DNA of 51,844 nt from Phycisphaeraceae bacterium (lineage in GTDB: Bacteria > Planctomycetota > Phycisphaerae > Phycisphaerales > Phycisphaeraceae): contig PBAS01000024.1 of the NCBI GenBank assembly GCA_002716625.1, positions 1 through 51,844 of the forward strand, given 5' to 3'. This document shows positions 8,926 through 20,200 of the stretch, piece after piece. The notes below the pieces were generated by a model. That model worked only from the letters and a program-made list of their open reading frames with translations, searched no databases and was not told the origin of the DNA. Position 1 is the first letter of the stretch. Every line of letters starts with the position of its first letter. A program made the position numbers and the translations under genes.

Positions 8926-11373
8926 TTATCCGTTTGGTCCTGTCGCCAGGTTCCCGAGGACATCCATGACCTGGGAAATATTGGCCCATGGGGTCTGGGA
9001 AGTTGGATCCTGACCTTCGGCGGCAAGGCTAACATGACCACTATGGCGCAGGCGTAGTGATTCCCATGAACTTACCGTCGTTATATTGATATTTCGCATT
9101 GTCGTGTTGTGTGACCTAGCTTGTAGGGTTGCGGTCCTAGTTCTCGCTTGGGGGCCTATGTCAAACCGGGCATGGGGTGTTTCATGGCGTGCCCTACCTA
9201 TCGTATCCAACCATTGGCTCGTCAGCTTTGTACTACCAAGTGATTGCGACTGCGAATCATCAGGAAGCCCCTCGGGATTAATGATCAGCTTTGCACCTAA
9301 TATATTTCCACTATCGCCCCAGGCGCGATCACGAATGCGTAGTTTCCAAAGGCCCTTGGCGGGATCGCCATCAAGTTTTGACAGTTTCTGCTGAGGTTTG
9401 AATTCACCGGAAAAGGGGGCTGCGCCCTCCTGGATCCTGGTTGCCGCCTCATCATTGAACCTTGCCTTCATATCATCACCAGAACCGCCATGACGGTTAA
9501 ATAACCGAACCCGCGTTCCATCCGGGCTGATGAGCGTCATCTGCAAATCGCTGATCCAGGTATGCTCCAACTCAATATGCACATCAATATCATCAATCAC
9601 AAGGTCACTATAAACAGGAATATTTATTGTTGTTGCCTTGCGGTCCTTTAGGTGACGTTCTCCTTCCCAACTAAATTCCACCTGGGCCGTATTGTCAATA
9701 AAGGTGCTGTATTGGTCATCAGGAGTTTCACCAAAGATGCCGTCTTGATCTTGGTCCATCAGGTTGCCATCAAGATCTGCAACATCTGGCCCGATCGTGA
9801 CCTCGTATATCCCTAATGCCATTTGAGAACCGAATCGAACTTCGACCTGGGTGCCGTTGGACCCTTGCACCTGATGCAGGGATTCAATAGGAATCGTCAT
9901 GCAGTCTGGTGCAATCAAGTGGGTGTCATCCAGTGTCACCGTGGTCGTATCGATGGGTTTATTGAAGGTTAATATGACACCTTCAACGGAATTGCCTGTT
10001 GAAACCCACCGAGCATTGGTAACCTGAGGACCCTGGCTTATGGGCTGGTCAACTCGAATGGCCGAATTTAAATTTAGGCGACCATGCGTAACTGAATCGA
10101 GTAGCATAGGATCTGCATTGTCATAAATTGCAGAAATCACTTCGCTGTGATTCCAATCAGAATGTGCCGCCCAGATTAAGGCTGCTGCCCCAGCCACATG
10201 CGGGGTGGCCATCGAGGTGCCGCTGTAAGTACCGTATCGATCATTGGGCAGGGTACTGAGAATTGAAACACCCGGTGCCACGATATCAACTGAATTGACT
10301 CCATAATTAGACCAGCTGGCCAACCTGTCATTGGAGTCACTTGCACCAACAGCAATAATATTAGGCAGATCATAGTCCACTGGATAGGAGGGATTAGCGT
10401 CATTGTTTTCTCCCTCGTTACCTGCTGCAGCCACGAAAATACCATCCTCATCACCAAAAGCGCGAATTGCATCATTCATCGCCCGACTGTATCCACCGCC
10501 ACCAAAACTGGCGTTGATCACCTTCGCGCCCATCTGGCGGGCATAGTTAACTGCACGAACGGCATCGCTTGTATACCCGCCACCATCAGCGTTCAGAAAC
10601 TTCAACCCCATTAATTGAATGTCCCATGCAATACCAGCGACCCCGTGTCCATTATCACCCACGGCGCCAATTGTCCCGGACACATGGGTTCCATGCCCAT
10701 TGTCATCCAAGGGATCGCCGTCCTCGTTGTAGAAGTCATAGCCATATAGATCATCGACATAACCATTACCGTCATCATCCACACCTGCCTGGCCACCAGC
10801 TTCCAAATTGTTTACCCATATGTTTTCAGCGAGGTCCTCGTGGTGGTAGTCAATACCGGTATCAATCACTGCCACAATGATTGACCCGGCATCGGTCCGA
10901 ACGCTCCATGCCTCTGCAGCGTCAATGTCTGCGTCACCGGTTCCGCCGGTCTGGCCTGTATTGTTCATGCCCCACAAGGACTGATACCGAATGTCGTTTG
11001 GTATACGCGCCACATGACCAAGGGCATAGTCCGGCTGAGCATAGGCAACATCTGAAAGACTGTTGTAATGATTGACCGCTGCGCTCAAGTCTATTGTCGA
11101 ATCAATATGGACTTCATAAAACCCGAAACCCAGCTGTTTTCCGATATGCGTCCCGGGCATATAACTTTGCGCCTTCAATTCACTGTCAAAACGTGCAATA
11201 AACTGATCTGAATTCACATCACCAACCAGGGGATTAGCCGACATCAACAGCCTTGATTCAAGGGGTTCAAAAAGATTGGTTGAAGCCTTCGCGCCATTAC
11301 CAGACTCATGGGTGGTGCCTTGATGATGTCGCCGGATCAAATGCATGGGGGATTTGAATAAATCGTTAAACAT
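8926..11373 (-). CDS. LEPR-type subtilisin-like serine protease with P-domain (815 aa)
   Basis: The ATG at 11373 is preceded by GCAGGAGATGAAGTA, so the 34 codons further upstream are not used. The N-terminus carries FEPLESRLLMSA, the LEPR-xLL signature of large exported planctomycete proteins. An inhibitor-like propeptide with YAQPDY follows. The S8 catalytic domain shows Asp171 (VIDTG), His227 (HGTHVSG) and Ser387 (GTSMATPHVAG), plus the oxyanion-hole AAAGNEG. A Big-like segment (VILTFNKPID) is followed at about 595-730 by a proprotein convertase P-domain (ISDLQMTLISPDGT, GLWKLRIRD). All catalytic residues are present, so it is probably an active secreted endopeptidase. It is convergent with the upstream PEP-CTERM gene and has no visible sigma-54 promoter. 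Confidence 0.9.
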   Translation of the reverse strand: MFNDLFKSPMHLIRRHHQGTTHESGNGAKASTNLFEPLESRLLMSANPLVGDVNSDQFIARFDSELKAQSYMPGTHIGKQLGFGFYEVHIDSTIDLSAAVNHYNSLSDVAYAQPDYALGHVARIPNDIRYQSLWGMNNTGQTGGTGDADIDAAEAWSVRTDAGSIIVAVIDTGIDYHHEDLAENIWVNNLEAGGQAGVDDDGNGYVDDLYGYDFYNEDGDPLDDNGHGTHVSGTIGAVGDNGHGVAGIAWDIQLMGLKFLNADGGGYTSDAVRAVNYARQMGAKVINASFGGGGYSRAMNDAIRAFGDEDGIFVAAAGNEGENNDANPSYPVDYDLPNIIAVGASDSNDRLASWSNYGVNSVDIVAPGVSILSTLPNDRYGTYSGTSMATPHVAGAAALIWAAHSDWNHSEVISAIYDNADPMLLDSVTHGRLNLNSAIRVDQPISQGPQVTNARWVSTGNSVEGVILTFNKPIDTTTVTLDDTHLIAPDCMTIPIESLHQVQGSNGTQVEVRFGSQMALGIYEVTIGPDVADLDGNLMDQDQDGIFGETPDDQYSTFIDNTAQVEFSWEGERHLKDRKATTINIPVYSDLVIDDIDVHIELEHTWISDLQMTLISPDGTRVRLFNRHGGSGDDMKARFNDEAATRIQEGAAPFSGEFKPQQKLSKLDGDPAKGLWKLRIRDRAWGDSGNILGAKLIINPEGLPDDSQSQSLGSTKLTSQWLDTIGRARHETPHARFDIGPQARTRTATLQARSHNTTMRNINITTVSSWESLRLRHSGHVSLAAEGQDPTSQTPWANISQVMDVLGNLATGPNG

Positions 11374-12229
11374 TACTTCATCTCCTGCGCGTAATAGTGG
11401 CGAGCCAGTTGTCAGCCAACTTCTCGCCAAACTGATTGATCTGGAAAAAGGTGTACGCAAGGTAAATATGACCACGAGACCAAATCATTATCCTGCGGAA
11501 ATACCAGCAGCCATTGCGAGGCCGGTATTTGTGATTTGAATTGACTAAATACCTGGAGCATGAAGGTATATTCCTTCGTGCCTCCAGCTTTGAAGTTACT
11601 ACCGATTTACCTGGATGCCTGCGGACACTTTTTCAGCTAGCAGAACACGCATGCCTATGCGACTGCCAAGGTGTCCGTGAGGCAAGTTAAATAATCTGAT
11701 TTAGAAATGAAATGGTCAATAAATAAATAAACTTTCCCCAATGAATCTGGAACATAACCGTTACAGCACCACCCGACGGAAAGGTCGTTTAGGTATATCT
11801 GGTGTTCCAAAAAACAAACCAGCCACGGCATACCACAAACCGTTATCCATGGGCAAAGAACAGAACAAATCACAAAACTCGAATGCAACCTAATACTCTT
11901 AAAACACCAATAAACTGCATTGTTGTGCCGGTCGCGTTATCTTCCAATATCAAGTTGAACTAATACCTGGGACATAGATCATTGAGCAATCCTGGATTCC
12001 ATGGGTTTAATAACTGGTAATCGTCAGGATCAGAACAATGGTCTATACATGACGATACCGGGGTCGATCTGCAACCGTTAGGATAACCACCGTTTACCCT
12101 TTACTTCAGGTATCATTTCATAAAGACGCATGAAAGCCGTCAATGGCGCGTAGTGCTTGGCCTGCAGAAGACCAAGGGGGGGGGCAGGCATCTATCATCT
12201 TAAAAGTATCATTATTCACGAAACGCCCA
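11374..12229. other. Long divergent intergenic region
   Basis: About 850 bp separate the protease start from the DUF501 gene. No ORF here resembles a protein family. The only clear structure is an inverted repeat at 11553-11587. It must contain both promoters, but none could be assigned with confidence. Confidence 0.5.
11553..11587. repeat. Imperfect inverted repeat upstream of the protease gene
   Basis: CTGGAGCATGAAGG at 11553-11566 pairs with CCTTCGTGCCTCCAG at 11573-11587 with one G-T or mismatch pair and one bulged base, around a 6-nt loop. It lies 180 bp upstream of the protease start and could be a leader hairpin, an operator or a terminator; nothing decides between these. Confidence 0.35.
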
Positions 12230-12820
12230 ATGAACCAAGCCACGCTCTTACCTGAAGACCACGAGGCCATTGCCCGGCAAATTGGAAGGGCCCCGCATGG
12301 CGTCATGAGCGTGGCATATCGATGCCCATCAGGGCACCCAGGCGTGGCGCTAACCTATCCGCTCAAATCGCAGAACGGTCACGTGACACCCTTTCCATCG
12401 CAGATGTGGCTGACCTGTCCACTATTAACCACGCACCTGTCAGAATTGGAACGAACCGGTGTCATCGCTGATCTGCAACAACGACTGGTGGAGTCCTCCG
12501 ACCTCCAGGCTCGGTTTGCAGATGATCATCGCCGTTGTATTGCGCATCGATGGAGCCTTTTGTCACCTGAAGACCAGGATCTGATCCAGACGAGGAACAT
12601 GACCCACATCTTTGCGCAACGTGGCATCGGTGGGGTTCGCCATTGGATGACCATCAAGTGCCTCCACCTGCATTTCGCACACCACCTGACCCTGGGTGAT
12701 ACCGTTGGGCAACTGCTTGAAAAAGAATATGGCGTTGAACCCTGCAGAGAAAAACAGTTGAATTGCGTCAATACAGCAGCCCGTCAACAATCCCCTCGCG
12801 CTTGCCAGTTCCGTGCCTAG
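12230..12820 (+). CDS. DUF501 family protein
   Basis: The 196-residue product matches the conserved-hypothetical DUF501 family: an N-terminal ARQIGRAPHGVMSVAYRC, then CPSGHPGVALTYPL and PSQMWLTCPLLTTHLSELE, and a downstream H-x-R helix region. The family's biochemical role is unknown. The start is uncertain: the ATG at 12230 best fits the family N-terminus but has no clear ribosome site, and the frame is open back to 12143. The gene ends 18 bp before a fatty acid desaturase and is probably co-transcribed with it. Confidence 0.75.
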   Translation: MNQATLLPEDHEAIARQIGRAPHGVMSVAYRCPSGHPGVALTYPLKSQNGHVTPFPSQMWLTCPLLTTHLSELERTGVIADLQQRLVESSDLQARFADDHRRCIAHRWSLLSPEDQDLIQTRNMTHIFAQRGIGGVRHWMTIKCLHLHFAHHLTLGDTVGQLLEKEYGVEPCREKQLNCVNTAARQQSPRACQFRA

Positions 12821-12838
12821 GCAACTAGAATTGTAATC

Positions 12839-13975
12839 ATGAATGCAGATGCAAGATCACTGCTTGATGTTCGCTCGTCATTGAAGGTCAAGTGGTATCG
12901 ATCACCCATCGAGCGTGAAACACTGCGCCAGATCATGCAGCGGAGTAATCTCCGCGGCGCCTGCCAGGCGGTGGGACACCTGGGCCTGTGGTGCCTTACC
13001 GGATCTGCGGCCTACTACATGTTCAGCCAGGAGTTGTGGGTCGGCTTTGCAATTGCGCTGTCATTACACGGGACAGTTGGATCGTTCTTTAAAGGTCTTG
13101 CCACCCATGAACTTGGACACGGTACGGTATTTAGAACACCGGCACTCAACAAGTTATTCCTGCGGATCTACAGCTTACTTGGCTGGTGGAATTTCCACGT
13201 ATATGCCATGAGCCATACCTACCATCATCGTTATACCCTTCACCCTGAAGGTGATCGCGAAGTGATCCTGCCGAAAACCCCAACACTCAAGGCGCTCTGC
13301 CTGTTGCAGCTTTTCACCGTCAACATCTGTTTTGCGACTGAAACAGTTCCTATGTTCCAGACCATCCGACGCACGGTCTATAACGCCATGAACCGCTTCG
13401 ACACCGAGTGGCACAAGGCCCTTTACCAGGCACATCCTGAAGCACGAGCCCAGGCGGTTCGCTGGGCGAGGATCCTACTGCTCTTCAACGCCCTGGTGAT
13501 TGCCGGAAGCTTCATGGCCGGCATGCCCATCTTGGCAGTTCTTATTTCGGGACATCTGTTTATTGGAAACTGGCTCAGGTATTTTGTCGGCCTGCCCATG
13601 CATTGTGGACTGCGGGAAAACGTACCCGACTTTCGGCTGTGCACGCGGACCATTACGCTTAATCCGATTGCCGAGTTTCTCTACTGGCACATGAACTGGC
13701 ACGCTGAACATCACATGTTCGCCGGGGTTCCTTGCTATAAACTCGCCCAGTTGCACAACACCATCAAGGATGACATGCCTGCGCCACGCACCCTGATCGG
13801 TGCATGGCGGGAGATGCGGCAGACCTGGCGACGCCAGCAGAAAGAACCGGGCTACCAGTTTGATACGCCGCTACCACCAACTGCAGGCACGCATTTGACC
13901 CAAGACACTACCCAGAAAGATGATCAGTCACTTGAATCGTCAATCGGGGACCTGGCCCCATCTGTTCTATCCTGA
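12839..13975 (+). CDS. Membrane fatty acid desaturase family protein
   Basis: This 378-residue protein has the three histidine boxes of membrane di-iron desaturases: HELGH at 90-94, HTYHH at 126-130 and HAEHH at 288-292. Hydrophobic segments precede box 1 (about 43-85) and lie between boxes 2 and 3 (about 205-250), as in the family. Such enzymes use O2 and an electron donor to introduce a double bond into a lipid acyl chain or a related lipid substrate. The exact regiochemistry cannot be read from sequence. The tail after about residue 340 is polar and unconserved. It follows the DUF501 gene at 18 bp. Confidence 0.85.
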   Translation: MNADARSLLDVRSSLKVKWYRSPIERETLRQIMQRSNLRGACQAVGHLGLWCLTGSAAYYMFSQELWVGFAIALSLHGTVGSFFKGLATHELGHGTVFRTPALNKLFLRIYSLLGWWNFHVYAMSHTYHHRYTLHPEGDREVILPKTPTLKALCLLQLFTVNICFATETVPMFQTIRRTVYNAMNRFDTEWHKALYQAHPEARAQAVRWARILLLFNALVIAGSFMAGMPILAVLISGHLFIGNWLRYFVGLPMHCGLRENVPDFRLCTRTITLNPIAEFLYWHMNWHAEHHMFAGVPCYKLAQLHNTIKDDMPAPRTLIGAWREMRQTWRRQQKEPGYQFDTPLPPTAGTHLTQDTTQKDDQSLESSIGDLAPSVLS

Positions 13976-14095
13976 GTGACGGCCAAAAAGGGAAACTCAG
14001 CAACCAAGCAACCTCGGTGCCCTAGTTGAGTTAAAACAATACGCCGTAACGAATTATTCTTGAAATTTCATTTTGATTATTACGAAATGCTGCTA

Positions 14096-14104
14096 TGTTA
14101 TAAT
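14096..14104 (+). promoter_or_regulatory. Possible extended -10 promoter for the 2007-aa gene
   Basis: TGTTATAAT is an extended -10 element with a perfect TATAAT hexamer. No good -35 hexamer sits 17 bp upstream, which is tolerated for extended -10 promoters. It lies about 150 bp before the candidate starts of the large LEPR protein, in an AT-rich stretch. Confidence 0.35.
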
Positions 14105-14255
14105 TGCATAAAGGTTCCTCTGGATACAGAACGAGGGACAGGAGGGATCTCACTACAAATAGAAGAAAGCGCCTTTCCAAATCACTGGTTGGCACAAGCT
14201 ATAAAAACGCTCTATCAATCACCTGCAGGGCTCTGTTTGAGAACTCGACACTATT

Positions 14256-17200
14256 ATGGATTCAATCCAAAGGCTGACAAAGATGCTTCGCCGGTTCAAG
14301 AAAAATAAACAAAAGACTCTTGCCCTACCAGCCACTTCATGGCGCGGATTGCAGCAACTTGAACCACGGTTGTTACTCCATGCTGATTGCGCCGTCCCCA
14401 TTACAGAAAACATCCGAGGCACCAGTGTTACGTTTGATGAATGCTTTGATCGTGAATTCAACCATGACGGCACCGATTACCAGATCCATGTTTATTTTAC
14501 TGACTCGGCAACCGGCAATGGCATACATGAGATCCCCGAACTGGACGCCGATGCCAACGGCATGAATGATCATGCCGAAGCCATGGCCGATGAAGTTGAA
14601 ACAGCATATCAATTCCATCTCGATCGGCAGATTGATTTTCTTCCCAGTGGTAGTACAGACGAAATGAACCTGTTTATTGCGGAGGACCCTCGGATTGGTG
14701 GAATCATCGGCACCACTGGAATAAACATAGACGATGACACCATCATCAATGACACGCTTGAAATGCGATCGATTGCATTTCATGAAATACAACACCTTGT
14801 GCAAACACAATATGACTCCAGTCCCAACTGGACCCAGTACGGCGAAGGAATTGCGAGGGCAATTGAAGACCGCGTAGACTCATCCTATGACGCAGCTGGA
14901 ACTGAACGTCGTTTCCTCGGCGATGTTAATAGGTACCTACAAAATTCCGGTAGTGTTCGCGACGACAACCTTTTCGATATCAGCTATGACAATGTGCTTT
15001 GGTGGACATGGCTGATGGATCAATACCGCCAAGGGTCTGGTGTCGACCCGCCTGTCACCAATAGCAATGACCTCGGCTGGGATGCTCTGAAGGATTTTTA
15101 CGAGGAACTTGAAACACAACCAAGTGACCCGATCAACGCGGTCGGAGATTTCATCGCTGATCAGGGAAGCACCTTCCGGGATGACTTCATTGATTTTACG
15201 CTTGCCGCCTATGCCTTTGAATACAACCCATCAGACCCAAGATTGGGATTCATTGATGCAGAGATCAATGGGCTGAACGGACTAACCAATTACAACAATA
15301 TAGGTACGGCATTTACCACTGACACTGAAACGATCCCCACCTATTCTGCACGATATTTCGAACTAAATCCTGCAAGTAGTTGCGATTACACCGCATTTAC
15401 CTTTGACGGTAACGGAAGCGACTATGGATGGAGCGTACTGACTGTGGACGGCGGCAATCTGGAGGATCACTGGACCGCTTATAGTGATCAGTGGGCCAGG
15501 ACGGTGCGTACAGCAGATCTTGACCGGATCATGGGTGTTGTCACTGCATTTGACCAAGGCGGCACTGCTGATATTGGTCACGGCTGCGTGGTCCCCAATC
15601 TTTCCATCAAAACACCGTCTTCTTTGGGTCAGGCACAGGTTGGCGCAGCAGATAACCCCCGCTCATTTATCGCACGCCTGGCGGTGACCGGCAGTGGCGG
15701 TGGAGCGGTAGCAGGTCTCTGGGCAAGTGATTTTGATGTCAGTATTTCCGAAACCGGGGTTGCACTGGCGCCGGATATTGGAGCCACCGTAATCAACGCC
15801 GCATATGTTCAGGATAATTACTGGCTTCTCATCCAGGCACCAGGTGACGGCGCGGGCGCTGTTACAGGAACAGAATATGACCTGACGATTGATCTTGGTG
15901 GCATTTCCTCTGATACGAAAACCGCAGCCCTGAAATATGTTGATGAACCACAGGATGTAATGATCATTTTAGATCGATCTGGAAGCATGGGATATGGTTC
16001 CGGCAAGATTGAAGCTGCCCGCAATGCCGCCATCCTTCTGGTCGATGAACTATCTCATAGCGACCAAGGTGGGTACGTGGCCTTTGATACGAATGCCACG
16101 CTACGTGAATCCCTGGACCAAATCGGTGCTGGCAATCAGCGGGTTGATCTGATTGTAGATATCGCAAGTGAAACTGATCTGTACAGTACATCAATCGGAG
16201 ATGGCCTACGCACCGCACTAAACGACTACAACACCAATCAAGATGCGGCCCATGCATGCCATTTCGTGCTACTCAGTGATGGAATGGAAAATGAACCGGA
16301 ATACTGGGCGGACGTTAAAGGTGATATCAACAGTAGTGGCTGCGCTGTCCATACAATTGCGCTTGGACCGGAAACCGATGAAGAACTGATGCAGGAAATT
16401 GCAGATGAAACAGGGGGATCGTATGACTACGCGACCACAACTGGAAATGTGCCGGTTAACTCCACGCTGACGTGGGAAAGTAATGTCAGCCGAGTGTATG
16501 ACAATGTATCGGCAAAAATCGCCGGCCGACAGCGGATGACAACCCAACTTCCAGACTCATCGGTAGGTGGCCCGACCAACGGAATCATTGATTTTGAGGA
16601 CCTGGCACTAGGGACGCAATACAGTCCTGGAAATACTTTCAATAGTTCCGGCATCGATATTTCAGTCGCCCTCAATTCCAATGGACCAGCTGTTGTTCAG
16701 AACCAAAGCGTCATCGGCACTGGCAATGAAATGAATCTCAATAATAGTGCCCTCGAATTTAACTTTACCGACACACTCACCTCCCTCTCATTTGAATTTG
16801 AAGAGACAGGTGGCATTCTTCAACTGATCGTCAATGGTCAAGTTGAAAACTTCCAGGACTTCCAGGATATCCATGGACACACCATTGGCGGCGCCTTGGT
16901 TTCCGTGACCCGACACCAGTCACATGGCAACGTCGCTTTGAAGGGCGATGTCAATTCATTTTCACTCTTTGGACAGGAACTCGTAATTGATAATGTTGCC
17001 TTTACCGGACAAGAAGGGAATTATCACACTTTCGTGGTGGATGACGCTTCAGAGGAATTAATGGTATCGGTTGCATGGAGAAACAGCACGGGTGGATCAC
17101 ATGAAACGTTCCTGTATGACCCGGCGGGCAACCTTCTTGTTGGAAAACGAATTTCATCGCACGGCACAAATGATGTGTGGCAAATCTTCGCGCCAATGCC

Positions 17201-20200
17201 GGGGACTTACAAGCTTGAGGTCAAAGATCTAGCTCAAGAATACTTCGTGACAGCATCCGTAGTTAGCCAGTATCAGTTGCACTTGTTCCTGGGAACTCCG
17301 ATTGAAAAACGAACCCAGGGAGTGGAAATACCAATCGTAGCATCCTTGATCGGGCCTTCTTCGTCAGTAGTTGTAGGAGCCCAGGTTGATGCGGTTGTGA
17401 CCGGCCCGGATGGCAATCGACAGATCATGACTCTTTGGGATGACGGGAATCATGGCGATGGTGCAGCTGATGATGGCATCTATGGCAATCAATATACGAC
17501 AACCGTCAAAAGCGATGCACATGCCCTAAATCCCCAGGAAGGCGCAGGACCTGCGCAATCTGGTTCATATATCGTCAACGTAACGGCAGTCAAGGACGAT
17601 CTTCGGCGTGAGGCCATGGACAGTTTCGCCATTGCCAATGGCGGGGACCAAGACGATGACCAGCTACCTGACCAATGGGAAATTAAATATGGGCTAAATT
17701 CAAAGAAACATAACGATCCTCACGAAGATTTGGATCTAGATGGTTTGCCCAATTTATGTGAATTCCAGCTAGGTACGGATCCGCGAAATAGTGACACCGA
17801 TGGTGGAGGTGAAAGTGATGGGTCGGAAATAATTCTCCCAACCAATGGACCCTGTAGATCAACTGGTCAGGATCCCCTGAATCCAGCAGATGATCGGCTG
17901 CAAGGACGGTTGTCAATCGTATTGGCCAACCCAGAAGCTGAGATTATAAACTCGGTTTCCGTTCCATATAACAAGATAATTATTGGCAAAAAAAATATCA
18001 CCCTCGCTTCAATCGATCCAAATAACTCAACGGCAGACAATGAAGTGAAAGTAACCATATTTCGTCAGGACTACGCAGAAGAAGGGCACGTAATCCAGAA
18101 CTGGCATGTGATAGCAAACCAGATCTCGGACATCGTGTATGAGGATTTCAATATCACTCCCGGCGCAAGCTACAAGTATAATATACGACCTGAACTTGAG
18201 ATTGATCACAACTTTTTCTACGGCCAAAACCTTCAAAGTTCCCAAGTGACTGCAAACGCTGACCCCTATGCCCCCTTGGGCAGTATCTTGATCAATCATG
18301 GCGACAAAACCACATCCAGCCAGCTGGTTACATTAACCATTGATGCCATCGATGACCTGCTGGATAACCATGGCGAGCAAGTACATACACTGCCTGGGAC
18401 CCCACCGGAAAACCTGCTGATGCGTGTCAGTAATTCTTCTGAGTTCACAGGTAGTTCATGGGGAACCATCCAAACCGAGATGCCGCAATGGAACCTGGAG
18501 ATTGATTCAGGACAAGCACATGTTTACGTTCAATTCAAAGATGATCATGGCAATGTCTCGAAGGTCTACCAGGATATGATTGACGTTGCCAGTGATACCC
18601 TGGTGGCTGATGCCGGACCGGATTTGAAGGTTGGTGCCGGGAGTCAAGTGATCCTCGATGGTAGTGCCAGCCATGCCAATAATACGCAAAACTTGGCATA
18701 TGAGTGGCGTCAGACATCGGGTGGAATGGTCGAATTAAATGGTGCCAATACAGTCCAGGCATCATTTACGGCTCCCTTGGTAAATGCCACGTCTGAAATG
18801 GAATTCCTGCTTCATGTCAGCAACGGATCCAATACTGCACAAGACACGGTCCATATCACGGTAGGACAACCTGGCGATGCTAATTTTGATGGACAAGTCG
18901 ATATTTCAGACCTGGGTATTCTTGGTGCCAACTTTAACCAAATTCCATCTGAATGGTCCCAGGGTAATTTCAATGATGACAAGAGTGTGGATATCGCCGA
19001 CCTGGGAATTCTTGGCGCCAACTGGACGACTTTGGATCCATCTTGTTCCCCGGAAGATCTTTTCTGTCGTACACAAAAGGCCTTGGAATCTATTCGAAAT
19101 TTTACGATTATTGATATCAATCCAAGGCCAGTTCTTCATGGTGCCCAAAACGGCAAAGTCGACGTTCCCTATCTTGCCTCGGGCTCCAAGGAAATTGAAA
19201 TACTCAGCGCAGATCTAAAACCGACCCTCTTTGAAAATGGCAAATACACGGTCATTGAAAAGGTTGAACGTGCCCAGGAAGTGAGTACTGTTGAACGGGT
19301 GATCGATCAACCCCTAACCTTCCAGGGGACGGTTGGGAATGATCCAGAAAAGCCCGATGCCCTTGTAGTTCTTACAGGCATGGTTGATCTGGACAGCAAT
19401 GATACCGGTGGTGTTTCTGCTCATATATTTCGTGGCGGCAAGGAACTTCCAAGCTCAACTTCACCCCTGGCACCCTTGCTTCGTCGAAATGGCGCTGAAG
19501 GCGGCAAACTCGCTGATTGGGTCAACGAGAACCGACCCTATGCCCATATCATCTATAACGTTGCCGATGTGATGGAAATGGAAATCCACATGGACGGTGA
19601 TGTGGAGCGTACCGGGCTGGATCCGGAACACAACTTCAGTCTGCTTAGTGAACTGGAGGCTAAAACGGTCCTGGAACTGCTTCCCGTTGGGGACGAAACC
19701 TTTTATGCCACGACGACTGCCGATGGAATCAGTTGGTGGCAGGTGCAGATGGATACAGTCAACCTGATGAACTTCGCTTACCAGTTCATGGAGCCTCTTT
19801 TCGGCGGAGGACGCTATGCAATTGAACTGGATATTCCCTATTACATGACGTGGGTTTCGGGTGGTCCAAGCGCTACTAATGCAGGAACTCTTCGGGATGA
19901 GTTTGATGCGAGGTTTGCAACCGCATCCTTTGATCACGTCCTGGCATTTGCCGGCAAAAATCTCGATGGAAGCACGATTGGGATTGCTGAGTGCATCCCA
20001 GGTCTTGCCGGTTATGCGTGTGCCGCCGGGCCGCGTACATCAGTAATTCAGACCATAAGTGAGTCGACGTATGACGCGACAGATTATCATCGCTGGATTA
20101 TAGCCCTACACGAGCTGGGCCATACCAGAGGCGGTATTCATGGGGATTCGTCGTATGACACGTACTCATGGTGGATATTTAGTACCACCGGTGATACCTA

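Noticed and set aside
14159..14180. TGGCAC-like sequence near the 2007-aa gene (about 14190)
   Set aside because: TGGCACAAGCTATAA lacks the TTGC -12 half, so it is not a sigma-54 promoter.
14060..14308. 82-codon ORF before the 2007-aa gene
   Set aside because: Overlaps the start of the large gene and the likely -10 region, has no ribosome site, and matches nothing.
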